Notes: generated from the sequence alone by a model not told the origin. A stretch of 64,000 nt of DNA from Brachybacterium ginsengisoli (GCF_002407065.1 NZ_CP023564.1:1550001-1614000); one strand, 5' to 3'; counted from the stretch's first letter, positions 16,547 to 26,696 are shown. Numbers and translations are program-made.

Positions 16547-16631
16547 TGCGTCCCAGCGCGTTCCCGCCGGCCCCGGGGCGCGGGGCACCGGGCCCTGCAC
16601 GCGTGCGGGACCGGCGGCGCCTCTCACGGCC

Positions 16632-18914
16632 TCAGCTCTGCTCCGACCTCAGCTCCAGCAGCCGACGCAGCAGATCCCGCGCCGTGGACGTGTCCGAGAT
16701 CCTCCAGGTGGCGGCGGTGTCCCCACCGCCCACCTTGACCGCCACGTCGCGCTCTCCGAGCTGCCCGAAGACGGATTCATCGGTGACGTCGTCGCCGAGG
16801 TACAGCCAGGCGTCGGCGGCGCTCGCTCGCGACAGCGCGTCGATCGCCACGCCCTTCGAGGTGTGGACGACCGCGAACTCCACGACCTCCTTGCCCGGCG
16901 TGACGGTCACCTCCGGCAGGGTGGTCGCGTACTCGAGGGCGGACTCGGTGGCGTTGATCCCACCGCGCCCCGTGGCGTTGCGGGTGTGGAGAACCGCTGC
17001 GGTCGGCTTGGTCTCGACCTCCGTGCCGGGGTGGGCGCGGGCGATCCGTCGCAGCGTGGCGGTGATCTCTGCGAGCTGCTCCTCCTTCTCCGCGGTCATG
17101 GTCAGCGCGGACTTGTCCAGCACCTCGGCCTGCATCCACGGCGGGAGCGCCCCCACCTCGGCGCCGTGCGAGCCCACCAGGACCACGGAGCTCGGCATCG
17201 AGGTGTGGGAGTCGAGGTCGGCCAGCGCGCGACCCGAGACGAGGGCCACCGCCACCCCCGGGAGATCGGAGAGCTCCCGCAGGGCGGCGAGGGCGTCGGG
17301 ATCGGGCTGCACGGCATCGCGGTCCTCGATGATCGGCGCGAGGACGCCGTCGAAGTCCGAGGCGATCAGCAGGCGCGGCACCTCCGTGAACTCCCGCAGC
17401 GCCACATCGAGCTGAGCGGGATCGCTGGGCTCGTCTCCCGTGAGCCGGACCGCCTGCACCGCGGCCACCTGCGGCGAGCCGGTCGCCGTGAGGCGCTCGA
17501 GGAACTCCTTCGCCCAGAGCTGCACGTCGTGCTCCATCACCTGGTGGCGCAGCGAGCGCATCGCCTCCTCCTGCTCCTCCGGCGGCATCGCCAGCGAGCG
17601 CAGGATCGCGGCCTTGAGCTCGTCGATGTCGTGCGGGTTCACCAGCACCGCGGCGCGCAGCTCGTCGGCCGCGCCGGCGAACTCGCTGAGCACGAGCACG
17701 CCCTGCAGATCCGGGCGGGAGGCGATGTACTCCTTGGCGACCAGGTTCATCCCGTCGCGCAGCGCGGTCACCAGGACCACATCGGCCGCCATGAACAGCG
17801 CCGTCATCTCCCGGCGGTCGAAGGAGTGGTGCTGGTAGGAGACCGCGGGCCGGCCCAGCGGGGCATGCTCCCCGTTGATCCTGCCCACCGTCAGCTCCAC
17901 CTCGTCGCGCAGCTGCTGGTAGGCCTCGACCCGCTCCCTCGACGGAGTGGCGATCTGGATCATCACGGTGTCGTGCGGGTCGATCGAGCCGTCGTCGAGC
18001 AGCTCGCCCCAGGCCTTGAGGCGGTGGCGGATGCCCTTGGTGTAGTCCAGACGATCCGCGCCGAGCACGATCCGCTGCGGATCGCCGAGGTCCCTGCGCA
18101 GCTGGGTCGCCCGCTCGCGGATCCCCGGGTCCTCGGTGAGGGCGGAGACGGCGGCGGAGTCGATCGAGATCGGGAACGTCTGCACCACGACCTCCCGCAC
18201 CGGTGCGGCGCCGATCCCCGGCACCGAGATCGTCATCCCGTCCACGTGGAGCCCCAGCAGCTTGCGGACCGCGGAGAGGAAGTTCAGGGAGTCGCTCTCG
18301 CGCTGGAATCCCACCAGATCCGCGCCCAGCAGGCCGCGCAGGATGGAGTTGCGCTTGGGGAGCTGCGAGAACAGCTCGACCGGGGGGAACGGGATGTGGT
18401 TGAAGAAGCCGATCCGCACATCGCTGCGGCGGTCCCGGATCAGGCGGGGGACCAGCTGCAGCTGGTAGTCGTGTACCCAGATGGTCCCGCCCGGGGCCGC
18501 CACCGGTGCGGCCACCTCGGCGAAGCGGCGATTGGCGGAGAGGTAGGTGTCCCACCAGCCTCGATGGAACTCGGGGTCGACGATCACGTCGTGATAGAGC
18601 GGCCAGAGGGTGCCGTTGGAGTAGCCCTCGTAGTACCGCTCGACGTCGATCTGGTCCAGCGGCACCGGGTAGAGGCTCATGCCGTCGGCCTCGAACGGGG
18701 CGGGGGCCTCGCCCGGCGACCCGGCCCAGCCCACCCAGGCGCCGGAGTCGACGGTGCGCATCACGGACTCCATCGCGGTGACGAGGCCGCCCGGGCTGGT
18801 GACCCATTCGGTGGCGCCGTCGGGCAGCGTGCGCGAGTCGACCGGCAGCCGGTTGGCGACGACCACCAGCTCGTGCTCGCCGGGACGGTCCTGGGCCGTG
18901 GGTGTGGTGGGCAC
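16632..18914 (-). CDS. Bifunctional trehalose-6-phosphate synthase/phosphatase (OtsA-OtsB fusion)
   Basis: 760 residues. Residues about 15-480 are a GT20 synthase with VVANRLPVD, GGLVTAME, WVHDYQLQLVPR and GMNLVAKEY. Residues about 510-755 are a HAD phosphatase with nucleophile motif SDFDGVLAPI, LVSGR, GSHGAE and YLGDDVTDE. Together they make trehalose from nucleotide-glucose and glucose 6-phosphate through trehalose 6-phosphate. Most bacteria keep the two enzymes separate; the one-chain form resembles eukaryotic TPS and occurs in some actinobacteria. The GTG at 18914 has AAGGAG 6 bases upstream. It is divergent from lysA and forms a single-gene unit. Confidence 0.93.
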   Translation of the reverse strand: MPTTPTAQDRPGEHELVVVANRLPVDSRTLPDGATEWVTSPGGLVTAMESVMRTVDSGAWVGWAGSPGEAPAPFEADGMSLYPVPLDQIDVERYYEGYSNGTLWPLYHDVIVDPEFHRGWWDTYLSANRRFAEVAAPVAAPGGTIWVHDYQLQLVPRLIRDRRSDVRIGFFNHIPFPPVELFSQLPKRNSILRGLLGADLVGFQRESDSLNFLSAVRKLLGLHVDGMTISVPGIGAAPVREVVVQTFPISIDSAAVSALTEDPGIRERATQLRRDLGDPQRIVLGADRLDYTKGIRHRLKAWGELLDDGSIDPHDTVMIQIATPSRERVEAYQQLRDEVELTVGRINGEHAPLGRPAVSYQHHSFDRREMTALFMAADVVLVTALRDGMNLVAKEYIASRPDLQGVLVLSEFAGAADELRAAVLVNPHDIDELKAAILRSLAMPPEEQEEAMRSLRHQVMEHDVQLWAKEFLERLTATGSPQVAAVQAVRLTGDEPSDPAQLDVALREFTEVPRLLIASDFDGVLAPIIEDRDAVQPDPDALAALRELSDLPGVAVALVSGRALADLDSHTSMPSSVVLVGSHGAEVGALPPWMQAEVLDKSALTMTAEKEEQLAEITATLRRIARAHPGTEVETKPTAAVLHTRNATGRGGINATESALEYATTLPEVTVTPGKEVVEFAVVHTSKGVAIDALSRASAADAWLYLGDDVTDESVFGQLGERDVAVKVGGGDTAATWRISDTSTARDLLRRLLELRSEQS

Positions 18915-19248
18915 CGGTACTCCTTCGCAAGGCGTCGATGTCGGAAGCGGAGGAGGGGCGGTGCCGTCCCGGGGGACGGTCCGCACCTGCTGAGCCGACG
19001 TCTCGACACTACCAAGTGCGATCGGTCACGCGGGACGCGGTCGGTCCGCGTGGCCCTGTCGTGATCTGCTGTTCTGACCTGCATGGACCGCTCCCTACCG
19101 GATGGACGGAGGGTGGGGCGGTGCTCTGCTCGCGGGCCGGACGCGAGTGCGGCGACCTCGACCCGCCGCCTACCCTCGAAGGGCGCCGATGGCGCGAGCC
19201 GCCCGGCGAGACCGCGGGGCCGGGACCGGTGCGAGACCAGGAGCAGAC
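18915..19248. other. 334-base divergent intergenic region between otsAB and lysA
   Basis: Contains a minus-strand TAGTGT -10-like box at 19006-19011 facing otsAB, a short palindrome around CCGTCCCGGGGGACGG near 18965-18979, and a plus-strand TACCCT -10-like box near 19169-19174 before lysA. Other possible starts upstream of lysA lack a ribosome site. No RNA gene is recognised. Confidence 0.4.
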
Positions 19249-20661
19249 ATGCGCGCCCACGAAGCCGGAGCACTGCACGGCAACGACGCAGCCCCCACCT
19301 GGCTGCCGTACCCCAGCGACGTCAACCACCTCATCGAGGGGCTGTGGTCGCGGAACACCACCCGCAACGCCGACGGCGCGGTCGAGGTGGGCGGCGTGGA
19401 CGTGCGCCGCATCGCCGAAGAAGTCGGCACCCCCGCCTTCGTGCTCGACGAGGACGACTTCCGTCATCGCGCCCGCTCCTTCCGCGACGCCTTCGCCGAG
19501 GCGTTCCGCCCTCATCGCGGGGCGGAGGTCTACTACGCCGGCAAGGCCTTCCTCTGCGGCGCGGTGGTGCGCTGGGTCCAGGAGGACGGTCTGGGACTGG
19601 ACGTCTGCACCGGCGGCGAGCTCGCCGTCGCCCTGCGTGCCGGCTTCCCGGCGGAACGCATCGCGCTGCACGGGAACAACAAGTCCGAGGCGGAGATCCG
19701 CCGCGCCCTCGAGGCCGGCGTGGGCCGCATCGTGATCGACTCGCTCGACGAGATCGATCTCGTCGACGCCGTCGCCGCCGAGCTCGGCCTGCGCGCCTCG
19801 GCGATGCTGCGGGTGACCACCGGCGTGGAGGCCCACACCCACGAGTTCATCGCCACCGCCCACGAGGACCAGAAGTTCGGCCTCTCGCTCACCGGCGGCG
19901 CCGCCTTCGAGGCGGTGCGACGGGTCCTGGACGCCCCCCACCTCGATCTGCTGGGACTGCACTCCCACATCGGCTCGCAGATCTTCGACACCGGCGGCTT
20001 CGAGGTCGCCGCCCGGCGCGTGCTCGGTCTGGTCGCCCAGGTCCGAGACGAGCTCGGGCACACCATCAACCAGCTCGACCTGGGCGGCGGCTTCGGCGTC
20101 ATGTACAACACCCAGCACACGCCCTCCACGCCGGAGTCCCTCGCCGACGGGATCGCCGGGATCATCGAGAAGCAGTGCCACGAGCTCGACCTCGAGGTCC
20201 CCCACCTCTCGTTCGAGCCCGGCCGCGTGATCGCCGGGCCCTCCACGCAGACCCTGTACTCCGTGGGGACCGTCAAGGACGTGCGCCTCGGCGGCCCCCA
20301 CCACCGCGTGTACGTCTCCGTGGACGGCGGGATGAGCGACAACGTGCGCACGGCGCTCTACGACGCCGACTACTCCTGCCTGCTCACCGGCCGGTCCTCG
20401 GACGCCCTGCCCGAGGTGGTCCGCGTGGTCGGCAAGCACTGCGAGAGCGGCGACATCGTGGTCAAGGACGAGTACCTGCCCGGGGACGTGGCGCGCGGCG
20501 ATCTGATCTCCGTGCCGGTCACCGGCGCCTACTGCTACTCCCTGGCCTCCAACTACAACCACGTGCCGCGCCCGCCCGTGGTCGCCGTGCGCGACGGGGA
20601 GATCCGCACGCTGATACGGCGCGAGACCGAGGAGGACCTCCTCGGCCTCGACGTCGGCTGA
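19249..20661 (+). CDS. lysA: Diaminopimelate decarboxylase
   Basis: 470 residues. Fold-III PLP enzyme that decarboxylates meso-diaminopimelate to L-lysine. The PLP-lysine motif VYYAGKAF is near residue 99; other signs are CTGGELAVAL, the glycine loop LDLGGGFG, HSHIGSQ, FEPGR and the C-terminal TGAYCYSLASNYN. The ATG at 19249 has AGGAG at 5 bases upstream and gives the usual N terminus; the frame is open further upstream without homology. hom follows 119 bases later with its own -10 box. Confidence 0.96.
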   Translation: MRAHEAGALHGNDAAPTWLPYPSDVNHLIEGLWSRNTTRNADGAVEVGGVDVRRIAEEVGTPAFVLDEDDFRHRARSFRDAFAEAFRPHRGAEVYYAGKAFLCGAVVRWVQEDGLGLDVCTGGELAVALRAGFPAERIALHGNNKSEAEIRRALEAGVGRIVIDSLDEIDLVDAVAAELGLRASAMLRVTTGVEAHTHEFIATAHEDQKFGLSLTGGAAFEAVRRVLDAPHLDLLGLHSHIGSQIFDTGGFEVAARRVLGLVAQVRDELGHTINQLDLGGGFGVMYNTQHTPSTPESLADGIAGIIEKQCHELDLEVPHLSFEPGRVIAGPSTQTLYSVGTVKDVRLGGPHHRVYVSVDGGMSDNVRTALYDADYSCLLTGRSSDALPEVVRVVGKHCESGDIVVKDEYLPGDVARGDLISVPVTGAYCYSLASNYNHVPRPPVVAVRDGEIRTLIRRETEEDLLGLDVG

Positions 20662-20720
20662 CCTCAGACCGCCCCGTCGCATTCGTTCACGCCGGGACAC
20701 ATCGGACGGCAGCCCTCGAC

Positions 20721-20726
20721 TAGAGT
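20721..20726 (+). promoter_or_regulatory. Probable -10 box of the hom-thrC-thrB operon
   Basis: TAGAGT fits TANNNT. The start near 20733 gives a leader of about 48 bases with GGAAGGA before the ATG at 20781. No attenuator-like Thr-rich leader peptide is visible. Confidence 0.45.
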
Positions 20727-20780
20727 GCGAGAGCCCGTCCCCGCCCGCCCGTCGGACCTTGTGGAAGGACCATTCCGCCC

Positions 20781-22148
20781 ATGTCACAGCACCCTTCCGG
20801 CAGCCCAGCATCCGGGGAGCACCCCGCCCTCTCGGCGCTGCCCACCCTCCGCGTCGCGGTCCTCGGGGCCGGCACCGTCGGCGGCGAGGTGCTGCGCCTG
20901 ATCTCCCAGCAGGGGGAGGAGCTCGCCCATCGCGTCGGGGGTCGCCTCGAGGTGATCGGCGTGGCCGTGCGGGACCTGGACCGGGATCGCGGTGAGCACG
21001 TGCCGGCCGAGCTGCTGACCGCGGACGCCGCCGGTCTGGTCCGCGACGCCGACCTGGTGGTCGAGGTGATGGGCGGCATCGAGCCCGCCAGGACGCTGCT
21101 GCTGGACGCCATGGCCAACGGCGCGAGCGTCGTGACGGCGAACAAGGCTCTGCTCGCCCAGGACGGCGCGACCCTCTACGAAGCCGCCGACGCCCACGGC
21201 GTGGACCTCTACTTCGAGGCCGCCGTCGCCGGGGCGATCCCGCTGGTGCGCCCGGTGCGCGAGTCGCTGGCCGGCGACCGCATCCAGCGCGTGCTGGGCA
21301 TCGTCAACGGCACCACCAACTTCGTGCTCGATGCGATGACCCGCACCGGCGCCGATTTCGCGGACGCGCTCGCGAACGCCCAGCAGCTCGGCTACGCCGA
21401 GGCCGATCCGACGGCAGACATCGAGGGCCACGACGCCGCGGCCAAGGCCTCGATCCTGGCCTCCCTCGCCTTCCACAGCCGGGTGCGCCTGGCCGACGTG
21501 CACTGCGAAGGAATCACCCAGGTCTCCGCCCAGGACATCGCCGCCGCGGCCCGGATGGGACGCACCATCAAGCTGCTCTCCATCGTCGAGCGGATCGAGG
21601 AGGAGAACGGCGAGCGCATCTCCGCGCGCGTCTACCCCGCGCTGATCCCGCTGGACCACCCGCTCGCGTCGGTCTCCGAGGCGTACAACGCGGTCTTCAT
21701 CGAGGCCGACGCCGCCGGTTCGCTCATGTTCTACGGCCAGGGTGCCGGCGGGGCGCCCACCGCCTCCGCGATCCTCGGCGACGTGGTCTCCGCCGCCCGT
21801 GCCCGTGTGCACGGCGGGGTGGGGCCGCGGGAGTCGCGCTACGCGGAGCTCGAGTCGATCCCCCTCGAGGAGCTGCGCAGCGCGTTCTACGTCTCGCTCA
21901 CCGTGGAGGACCGCCCCGGCGTGCTCGCCGAGATCGCCGGCACCCTCTCCGGGTACGGGATCTCCATCTCGACCATCCATCAGGAGCTGCTCGAGCAGGA
22001 GGAGGACGCCACCGAGCCGGCGCGGGCGCACATCGGGATCAGCACCCATCGTGCGCTCGAGTCCGCGATGACCGCGTCCCTGGACGTGTTCTCCTCCACC
22101 GCCACGGTGCTGAGCATCGATTCCGTCCTGCGCATCGAAGGAGAATGA
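20781..22148 (+). CDS. hom: Homoserine dehydrogenase with ACT domain
   Basis: 455 residues. Reduces aspartate semialdehyde to homoserine, the branch point to threonine and methionine. The N-terminal nucleotide-binding fold has [11 protein letters not shown]; the catalytic part shows [30 protein letters not shown] and [16 protein letters not shown]. The C-terminal ACT domain (about 365-445, [16 protein letters not shown]) suggests feedback control, classically by threonine. First gene of a hom-thrC-thrB operon; thrC starts 4 bases after its stop. Confidence 0.97.
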   Translation: MSQHPSGSPASGEHPALSALPTLRVAVLGAGTVGGEVLRLISQQGEELAHRVGGRLEVIGVAVRDLDRDRGEHVPAELLTADAAGLVRDADLVVEVMGGIEPARTLLLDAMANGASVVTANKALLAQDGATLYEAADAHGVDLYFEAAVAGAIPLVRPVRESLAGDRIQRVLGIVNGTTNFVLDAMTRTGADFADALANAQQLGYAEADPTADIEGHDAAAKASILASLAFHSRVRLADVHCEGITQVSAQDIAAAARMGRTIKLLSIVERIEEENGERISARVYPALIPLDHPLASVSEAYNAVFIEADAAGSLMFYGQGAGGAPTASAILGDVVSAARARVHGGVGPRESRYAELESIPLEELRSAFYVSLTVEDRPGVLAEIAGTLSGYGISISTIHQELLEQEEDATEPARAHIGISTHRALESAMTASLDVFSSTATVLSIDSVLRIEGE

Positions 22149-22152
22149 CCAC

Positions 22153-23211
22153 ATGGCACACCAGTGGCGCGGCGTCCTCGCCGAGTACCGAGAGCATCTT
22201 CCGTTCGCCGAGAACGACACCCTGCTGACCTTGGGGGAGGGCGGGACCCCGCTCATCCCCGCGCCGGCGCTGTCGACGGCGGTCGGGGCAGACGTCCACA
22301 TCAAGGTCGAGGGCATGAACCCGACGGGGTCCTTCAAGGACCGCGGCATGGTCTCCGCCATGTCCAAGGCCCTGAACGACGGGGCGACGGCCGTGGTCTG
22401 CGCCTCCACCGGCAACACCAGCGCCTCCGCCGCCGCGTACGCCACCGCTGCGGGGCTCACCTGCGCGGTGCTGCTCCCGCAGGGCAAGATCGCCGCGGGC
22501 AAGCTGGCCCAGGCGGTCGTGCACGGCGCGAAGCTCATCCAGGTCGACGGCAACTTCGACGACTGCCTCGAGATCGCGCGCAAGCTCGACGCGGAGCACC
22601 CCATCGAGCTGGTGAACTCCGTGAACCCGTACCGCCTCCAGGGACAGAAGACGGGCGCCTTCGAGGTGTGCGACGCCCTGGACGGCGCCCCGGACATCCA
22701 CATCCTGCCCGTCGGCAACGCGGGGAACATCTCCGCCTACTGGATGGGCTACCGCGAGTACCGCGACAAGGGCATCACCGACTCCGTCCCGCAGATGTGG
22801 GGCTTCCAGGCGGCCGGGGCCGCGCCCTTCGTGGCCGGTCACCCGATCTCCGATCCCGAGACCATCGCGACCGCGATCCGCATCGGCGCCCCCGCCTCCT
22901 GGCACCTCGCGGTCGAGGCGCGCGACGACTCGGGCGGCCTCATCGACGCCGTCTCGGACCAGCAGATCCTCGATGCCCAGAAGCTCCTGGCCGGCGAGGT
23001 CGGCATCTTCGTCGAGCCCGCCTCGGCGGCGGGCGTGGCCGGTCTGCTGCAGCAGGCGGAGCGCGGGCTCGTCCCGGCCGGGGCGCGGATCGCGATCACC
23101 GTGACCGGCAACGGGCTGAAGGACACCGACACCGCTCTGACCCAGCACGATCTGACCCCCACCGTCGTCCCCGTGGACATCGCGGCGGCGGCGGAGGCCA
23201 TCGGCCTGTGA
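22153..23211 (+). CDS. thrC: Threonine synthase
   Basis: 352 residues, the short actinobacterial form. PLP enzyme converting O-phosphohomoserine to threonine. PLP binds Lys62 in [11 protein letters not shown]; the phosphate-binding loop is near [14 protein letters not shown], and [11 protein letters not shown] lies in the middle. The ATG at 22153 is preceded by GGAG within the hom 3' end. The stop overlaps the thrB GTG by four bases, so all three threonine genes are tightly coupled. Confidence 0.96.
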   Translation: MAHQWRGVLAEYREHLPFAENDTLLTLGEGGTPLIPAPALSTAVGADVHIKVEGMNPTGSFKDRGMVSAMSKALNDGATAVVCASTGNTSASAAAYATAAGLTCAVLLPQGKIAAGKLAQAVVHGAKLIQVDGNFDDCLEIARKLDAEHPIELVNSVNPYRLQGQKTGAFEVCDALDGAPDIHILPVGNAGNISAYWMGYREYRDKGITDSVPQMWGFQAAGAAPFVAGHPISDPETIATAIRIGAPASWHLAVEARDDSGGLIDAVSDQQILDAQKLLAGEVGIFVEPASAAGVAGLLQQAERGLVPAGARIAITVTGNGLKDTDTALTQHDLTPTVVPVDIAAAAEAIGL

Positions 23212-24122
23212 GGATCCAGAACACACGGGTCTCCGTGCAGGTCCCGGCCACCTCCGCGAATCTCGGCCCTGGCTTCGACACCTTGGGCCTCGCCCTCGAG
23301 CTCTGCGACGACCTGATGGTCGAGGCGACCACGGGCGCGGTCGAGATCGACGTGCGCGGGGAGGGCGCCGGCATGGTCCCCTCGGGGGAGGAGCACCTCG
23401 TGGTGCGCGCCCTGCGGCGAGGGCTCGATCACGCGGGGGCGCCCCAGACGGGGCTGCGGCTGCAGGCGACCAACCGCATCCCGCACGGCAGCGGCCTGGG
23501 ATCCAGCGCGGCGGCCACCGTCGCGGGCCTGCTCCTGGCGCGCGGGATGATCGCGGACCCCGATGCGCTCGACGACCAGGTGGTCCTCCAGCTGGCCACC
23601 GAGTTCGAGGGGCATCCCGACAATGCCGCGCCTGCCCTGCACGGCGGGGCGGTGCTGTCCTGGATGCAGGGCGATGCCGCTCGTGCGGTCCCGCTCACGG
23701 TCGCCGATCATGTGCTGCGGCCGGTGGTGCTGCTGCCCACCACCACCTTGTCCACCCATCAGGCGCGGGGACTCCTTCCCGCCGAGGTGCCGCATGCCGA
23801 CGCGGTCTTCAACGCCTCGCGGGCGGCCCTGCTGGTCCACGCCCTCGCCGGGGAGCCGGAGCTTCTGCTCGAGGCGACGGAGGATCGCCTGCACCAGGAG
23901 CAGAGGGCGGCGGGCATGCCCGAGAGCGTCGAGCTGATGCGCGTGCTGCGCCGCGAGGGACACCCTGCCGTGGTCTCGGGCGCCGGACCGTCGGTGCTGG
24001 TCATGGCCGGGAATCGGGCCGAGCTGGCCCCGCTGGTGCGACGCTTCGTGGCCGATCCTTCGAGCTGGCGGATCGCCGGGGTGGCGCTGCGGAGGATCCC
24101 CTCTGCCCCTGTGGTAGGTTGA
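23208..24122 (+). CDS. thrB: Homoserine kinase
   Basis: 304 residues, GHMP kinase family. Phosphorylates homoserine to supply ThrC. Motif 1 is [16 protein letters not shown], the ATP loop is [11 protein letters not shown], and motif 3 is [10 protein letters not shown]. The GTG at 23208 overlaps the thrC stop (GTGA). Last gene of the operon; no clear hairpin follows, and a -10-like box for rho lies at its very end. Confidence 0.96.
   Translation: MRIQNTRVSVQVPATSANLGPGFDTLGLALELCDDLMVEATTGAVEIDVRGEGAGMVPSGEEHLVVRALRRGLDHAGAPQTGLRLQATNRIPHGSGLGSSAAATVAGLLLARGMIADPDALDDQVVLQLATEFEGHPDNAAPALHGGAVLSWMQGDAARAVPLTVADHVLRPVVLLPTTTLSTHQARGLLPAEVPHADAVFNASRAALLVHALAGEPELLLEATEDRLHQEQRAAGMPESVELMRVLRREGHPAVVSGAGPSVLVMAGNRAELAPLVRRFVADPSSWRIAGVALRRIPSAPVVG
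24115..24120 (+). promoter_or_regulatory. Possible -10 box of rho at the end of thrB
   Basis: TAGGTT fits TANNNT and would give rho a leader of about 320 bases. No -35 is recognisable, so read-through from thrB is an alternative. Confidence 0.35.
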
Positions 24123-24446
24123 GCCTGCGTCCAGGCGACATCGCGCGACGCTGACCCTGCCGAGGATCCCCTGTGGATGGCAGACTCCGCGTTCCGATGT
24201 GCTCCCTGAACAGCGCCCCGTACGGACCTCGCGCCAACTTTTCCGTGACGTTCCCTGCAGGTACGTGCGCCGCCGCTGACGCATCCCGAATCACACCGGC
24301 AGGCCCCCCGAGGATGCCTCGCATCGCGGGGGAGACCCCTGTGCGGACCCGTCGCGACAGCACCCGGAGACACGACGTTCCCGGCGCTGGGCGACACCCA
24401 GACCAGACATGAGCCGGCCAGGCCGGCTCGACAGGAAGGAACCCGG
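24123..24446 (+). other. 324-base leader region of rho
   Basis: No convincing gene. It is C-rich in places (around 24280-24320) with few strong hairpins, which would suit Rho binding to its own nascent leader; autogenous attenuation of rho is known in E. coli. A short frame from 24173 has no ribosome site or recognisable product and is not called. Confidence 0.4.
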
Positions 24447-26591
24447 GTGAACGACACCACCTCCGGCGCAGACCTCGCGGCGAAGAAGCTCCCCGAGCTG
24501 CAGGCCCTCGCGGCCGAGCGCGGCATCAAGGGAGCCCGCCGACTGCGCAAGGGCGAGCTGATCGACGCGATCCTCGGAGGCGGCGCGCCGTCCTCCGCTC
24601 CCGCCGCGGCGCCCGCCGCGACCGAGGCTCCCGCTGCGACCGAGGCCCCGGCCCGGTCCGCGCGCACCTCGGCGCCGGCCGAGCAGGCTCCCCAGGACGA
24701 GACCGGCTCCGCCGAGTCCGGACGCGCAGAGCGCAGCCGGTCCCGGTCGCGCTCCCGCGCCACCAGCACCTCCGGCGACCGCGGCGAGACCGCCGCTCCG
24801 GATCTCGGCTTCGAGCTGCCGGCCGGGCCCGAGCAGCAGGACCAGAGCGGTGGCGACGCCGCGAGCCGCGAGGGTCGTGACGGCTCTCGCGAGTCCGGCC
24901 GACGCCGCTCGCGCGGCGGCGATGATCGTCGCGACGGCCAGGACCGCTCCGAGAGCCAGGAGCGCAACGACGGCCAGAGCCGCAACGATGGGCGCGACCG
25001 CAACGAGGGCCAGAGCCGCAACGACGGCCAGGGCCGCAACGACGGCCGTGACCGCAACGAGGGCCGTGACCGCAACGAGGGCCGTGACCGCATCGACGGC
25101 CAGGGCCGCGGCGGCCAGCGTCGCCGGCTCGAGGACATCGAGCTGCCGGACCGCTCCGGCGAGCAGGACGAGGACGGCCGGGACGGCCGTGACAACGACG
25201 GCTACGACGACGACCGTCGCGGTCGTTCCCGCAGCCGCAACCGCTCGCGGGACCGCAAGCGTCGCGGGCGCGGCGGCCAGGGCGACGACCAGGGGTCCGA
25301 GCGCGGTCAGGGCGGCGGCAACGGCGGCCAGGGCTCGGGCCAGCGTGAGGACAGCCCGGCCCGTGAGGGTGACGAGCTGATGACCATCGCCGGCATCCTC
25401 GACATCCGTGACAACAACGCCTACGTGCGCACCACCGGGTACCTGCCCGGTCCGAGCGACGTGTACGTGACCATGAATCAGGTCAAGCGCGCCGGGCTGC
25501 GCAAGGGAGACGCGATCACCGGCCAGGTCAAGGCTCCCCGCGACGGTGAGGACTCCCAGCCGGAGCCCCAGCAGCAGAACCACGGCGGCGGCCGCAACCG
25601 TCGTGGCAAGGGCGGTGGCGGCGGCAACCAGAGCAAGTACGCGGCTCTGGTACAGGTCGACACCGTCAACGGCATGCCCACGGACCGTGCGCGCCAGCGG
25701 GTGGACTTCAGCAAGCTCACCCCGCTGTACCCGGACGAGCGACTCCGTCTGGAGACCGCTCCCACCGCCATCGCGCCCCGCGTGATCGACCTCGTCTCGC
25801 CGATCGGCAAGGGCCAGCGCGGCCTCATCGTCGCGCCCCCGAAGGCCGGCAAGACGATCATCATGCAGCAGATCGCCAACGCGATCACCACGAACAACCC
25901 CGAGGTCCACCTCATGGTCGTGCTCGTCGACGAGCGCCCCGAGGAGGTCACCGACATGCAGCGGACGGTCAAGGGCGAGGTCATCGCCTCGACCTTCGAC
26001 CGCCCCGCCTCGGACCACACCATCGTCGCCGAGCTCGCCATCGAGCGCGCCAAGCGCCTGGTGGAGATGGGCCGCGACGTGGTGGTCCTGCTGGACTCGC
26101 TCACCCGTCTGTCCCGTGCCTACAACCTCGCGGCCCCGGCCTCGGGCAGGATCCTCTCCGGCGGTGTCGACGCCTCGGCGCTCTACCCGCCCAAGCGGTT
26201 CTTCGGCGCGGCGCGCAACATCGAGCACGGCGGCTCGCTGACGATCCTCGCCTCGGCGCTGGTGGAGACCGGCTCCAAGATGGACGAGGTCATCTTCGAG
26301 GAGTTCAAGGGCACCGGCAACATGGAGCTGCGCCTGTCGCGCAACCTGGCCGACAAGCGGATCTTCCCGGCCGTGGACGTCAACGCCTCGGGCACCCGCC
26401 GCGAGGAGGCGCTCATGGGCAAGGAGGAGCTCGCCATCATGTGGAAGCTCCGCCGCGTGCTCGGCTCCCTCGAGCAGCAGCAGGCTCTCGAGCTGCTCAT
26501 GGAGCGCGTCAAGAAGACCCAGTCGAACACCGAGTTCCTCATGACGGTCCAGAAGAACACCCCGAGCGCCACGGGGCGCAGCTCCGACTGA
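24447..26591 (+). CDS. rho: Transcription termination factor Rho with a large N-terminal insertion
   Basis: 714 residues, against 419 in E. coli and about 600 in M. tuberculosis. Residues 8-46 are the Rho_N fold (KKLPELQALAAERGIKG). Residues about 50-310 are a disordered insertion rich in Arg, Asn, Asp, Gly and Glu, with 18-bp tandem repeats inside. The RNA-binding domain follows (GILDIRDNNAYVRTTGY, then VKRAGLRKGD) with a second basic loop GGGRNRRGKGGGGGNQ. The ATPase domain has Walker A APPKAGKT (about 465) and VVVLLDSLTRLSRAY. In M. luteus and M. tuberculosis such insertions aid termination on GC-rich, structured RNA. GTG start with GGAAGGA upstream. Confidence 0.97.
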   Translation: MNDTTSGADLAAKKLPELQALAAERGIKGARRLRKGELIDAILGGGAPSSAPAAAPAATEAPAATEAPARSARTSAPAEQAPQDETGSAESGRAERSRSRSRSRATSTSGDRGETAAPDLGFELPAGPEQQDQSGGDAASREGRDGSRESGRRRSRGGDDRRDGQDRSESQERNDGQSRNDGRDRNEGQSRNDGQGRNDGRDRNEGRDRNEGRDRIDGQGRGGQRRRLEDIELPDRSGEQDEDGRDGRDNDGYDDDRRGRSRSRNRSRDRKRRGRGGQGDDQGSERGQGGGNGGQGSGQREDSPAREGDELMTIAGILDIRDNNAYVRTTGYLPGPSDVYVTMNQVKRAGLRKGDAITGQVKAPRDGEDSQPEPQQQNHGGGRNRRGKGGGGGNQSKYAALVQVDTVNGMPTDRARQRVDFSKLTPLYPDERLRLETAPTAIAPRVIDLVSPIGKGQRGLIVAPPKAGKTIIMQQIANAITTNNPEVHLMVVLVDERPEEVTDMQRTVKGEVIASTFDRPASDHTIVAELAIERAKRLVEMGRDVVVLLDSLTRLSRAYNLAAPASGRILSGGVDASALYPPKRFFGAARNIEHGGSLTILASALVETGSKMDEVIFEEFKGTGNMELRLSRNLADKRIFPAVDVNASGTRREEALMGKEELAIMWKLRRVLGSLEQQQALELLMERVKKTQSNTEFLMTVQKNTPSATGRSSD
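24963..25106 (+). repeat. Eight 18-bp tandem repeats inside rho
   Basis: Each unit encodes six residues of the pattern R-N-(D/E)-G-(Q/R)-(S/D/G). Eight units run without a break; the last carries I for N. They encode part of the basic/acidic disordered insertion and are likely to vary in copy number between strains. Confidence 0.85.
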
Positions 26592-26609
26592 GCCGCCTCG
26601 CCCTCACGC

Positions 26610-26656
26610 CGACGGGCCGCCCCGCACCACCTCACGGTGGACGGGGCGGCCCGTCG
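26610..26656. terminator. Bidirectional terminator between rho and the sugar ABC operon
   Basis: Perfect 15-bp inverted repeat CGACGGGCCGCCCCG (26610-26624) and its complement (26642-26656), with a 17-base loop that can pair further (CACC/GGTG). It separates convergent genes. Confidence 0.8.
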
Positions 26657-26696
26657 GTCGTCGGGGTCGATCAGCCCCATCGATCCGTCCGGTCGA

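Noticed and set aside
24173..24412. Small open frame in the rho leader
   Set aside because: No ribosome site, no recognisable product and typical non-coding GC-rich composition.
24963..25106. CRISPR-like array
   Set aside because: The units are 18 bp with no spacers and encode an in-frame six-residue repeat inside rho.
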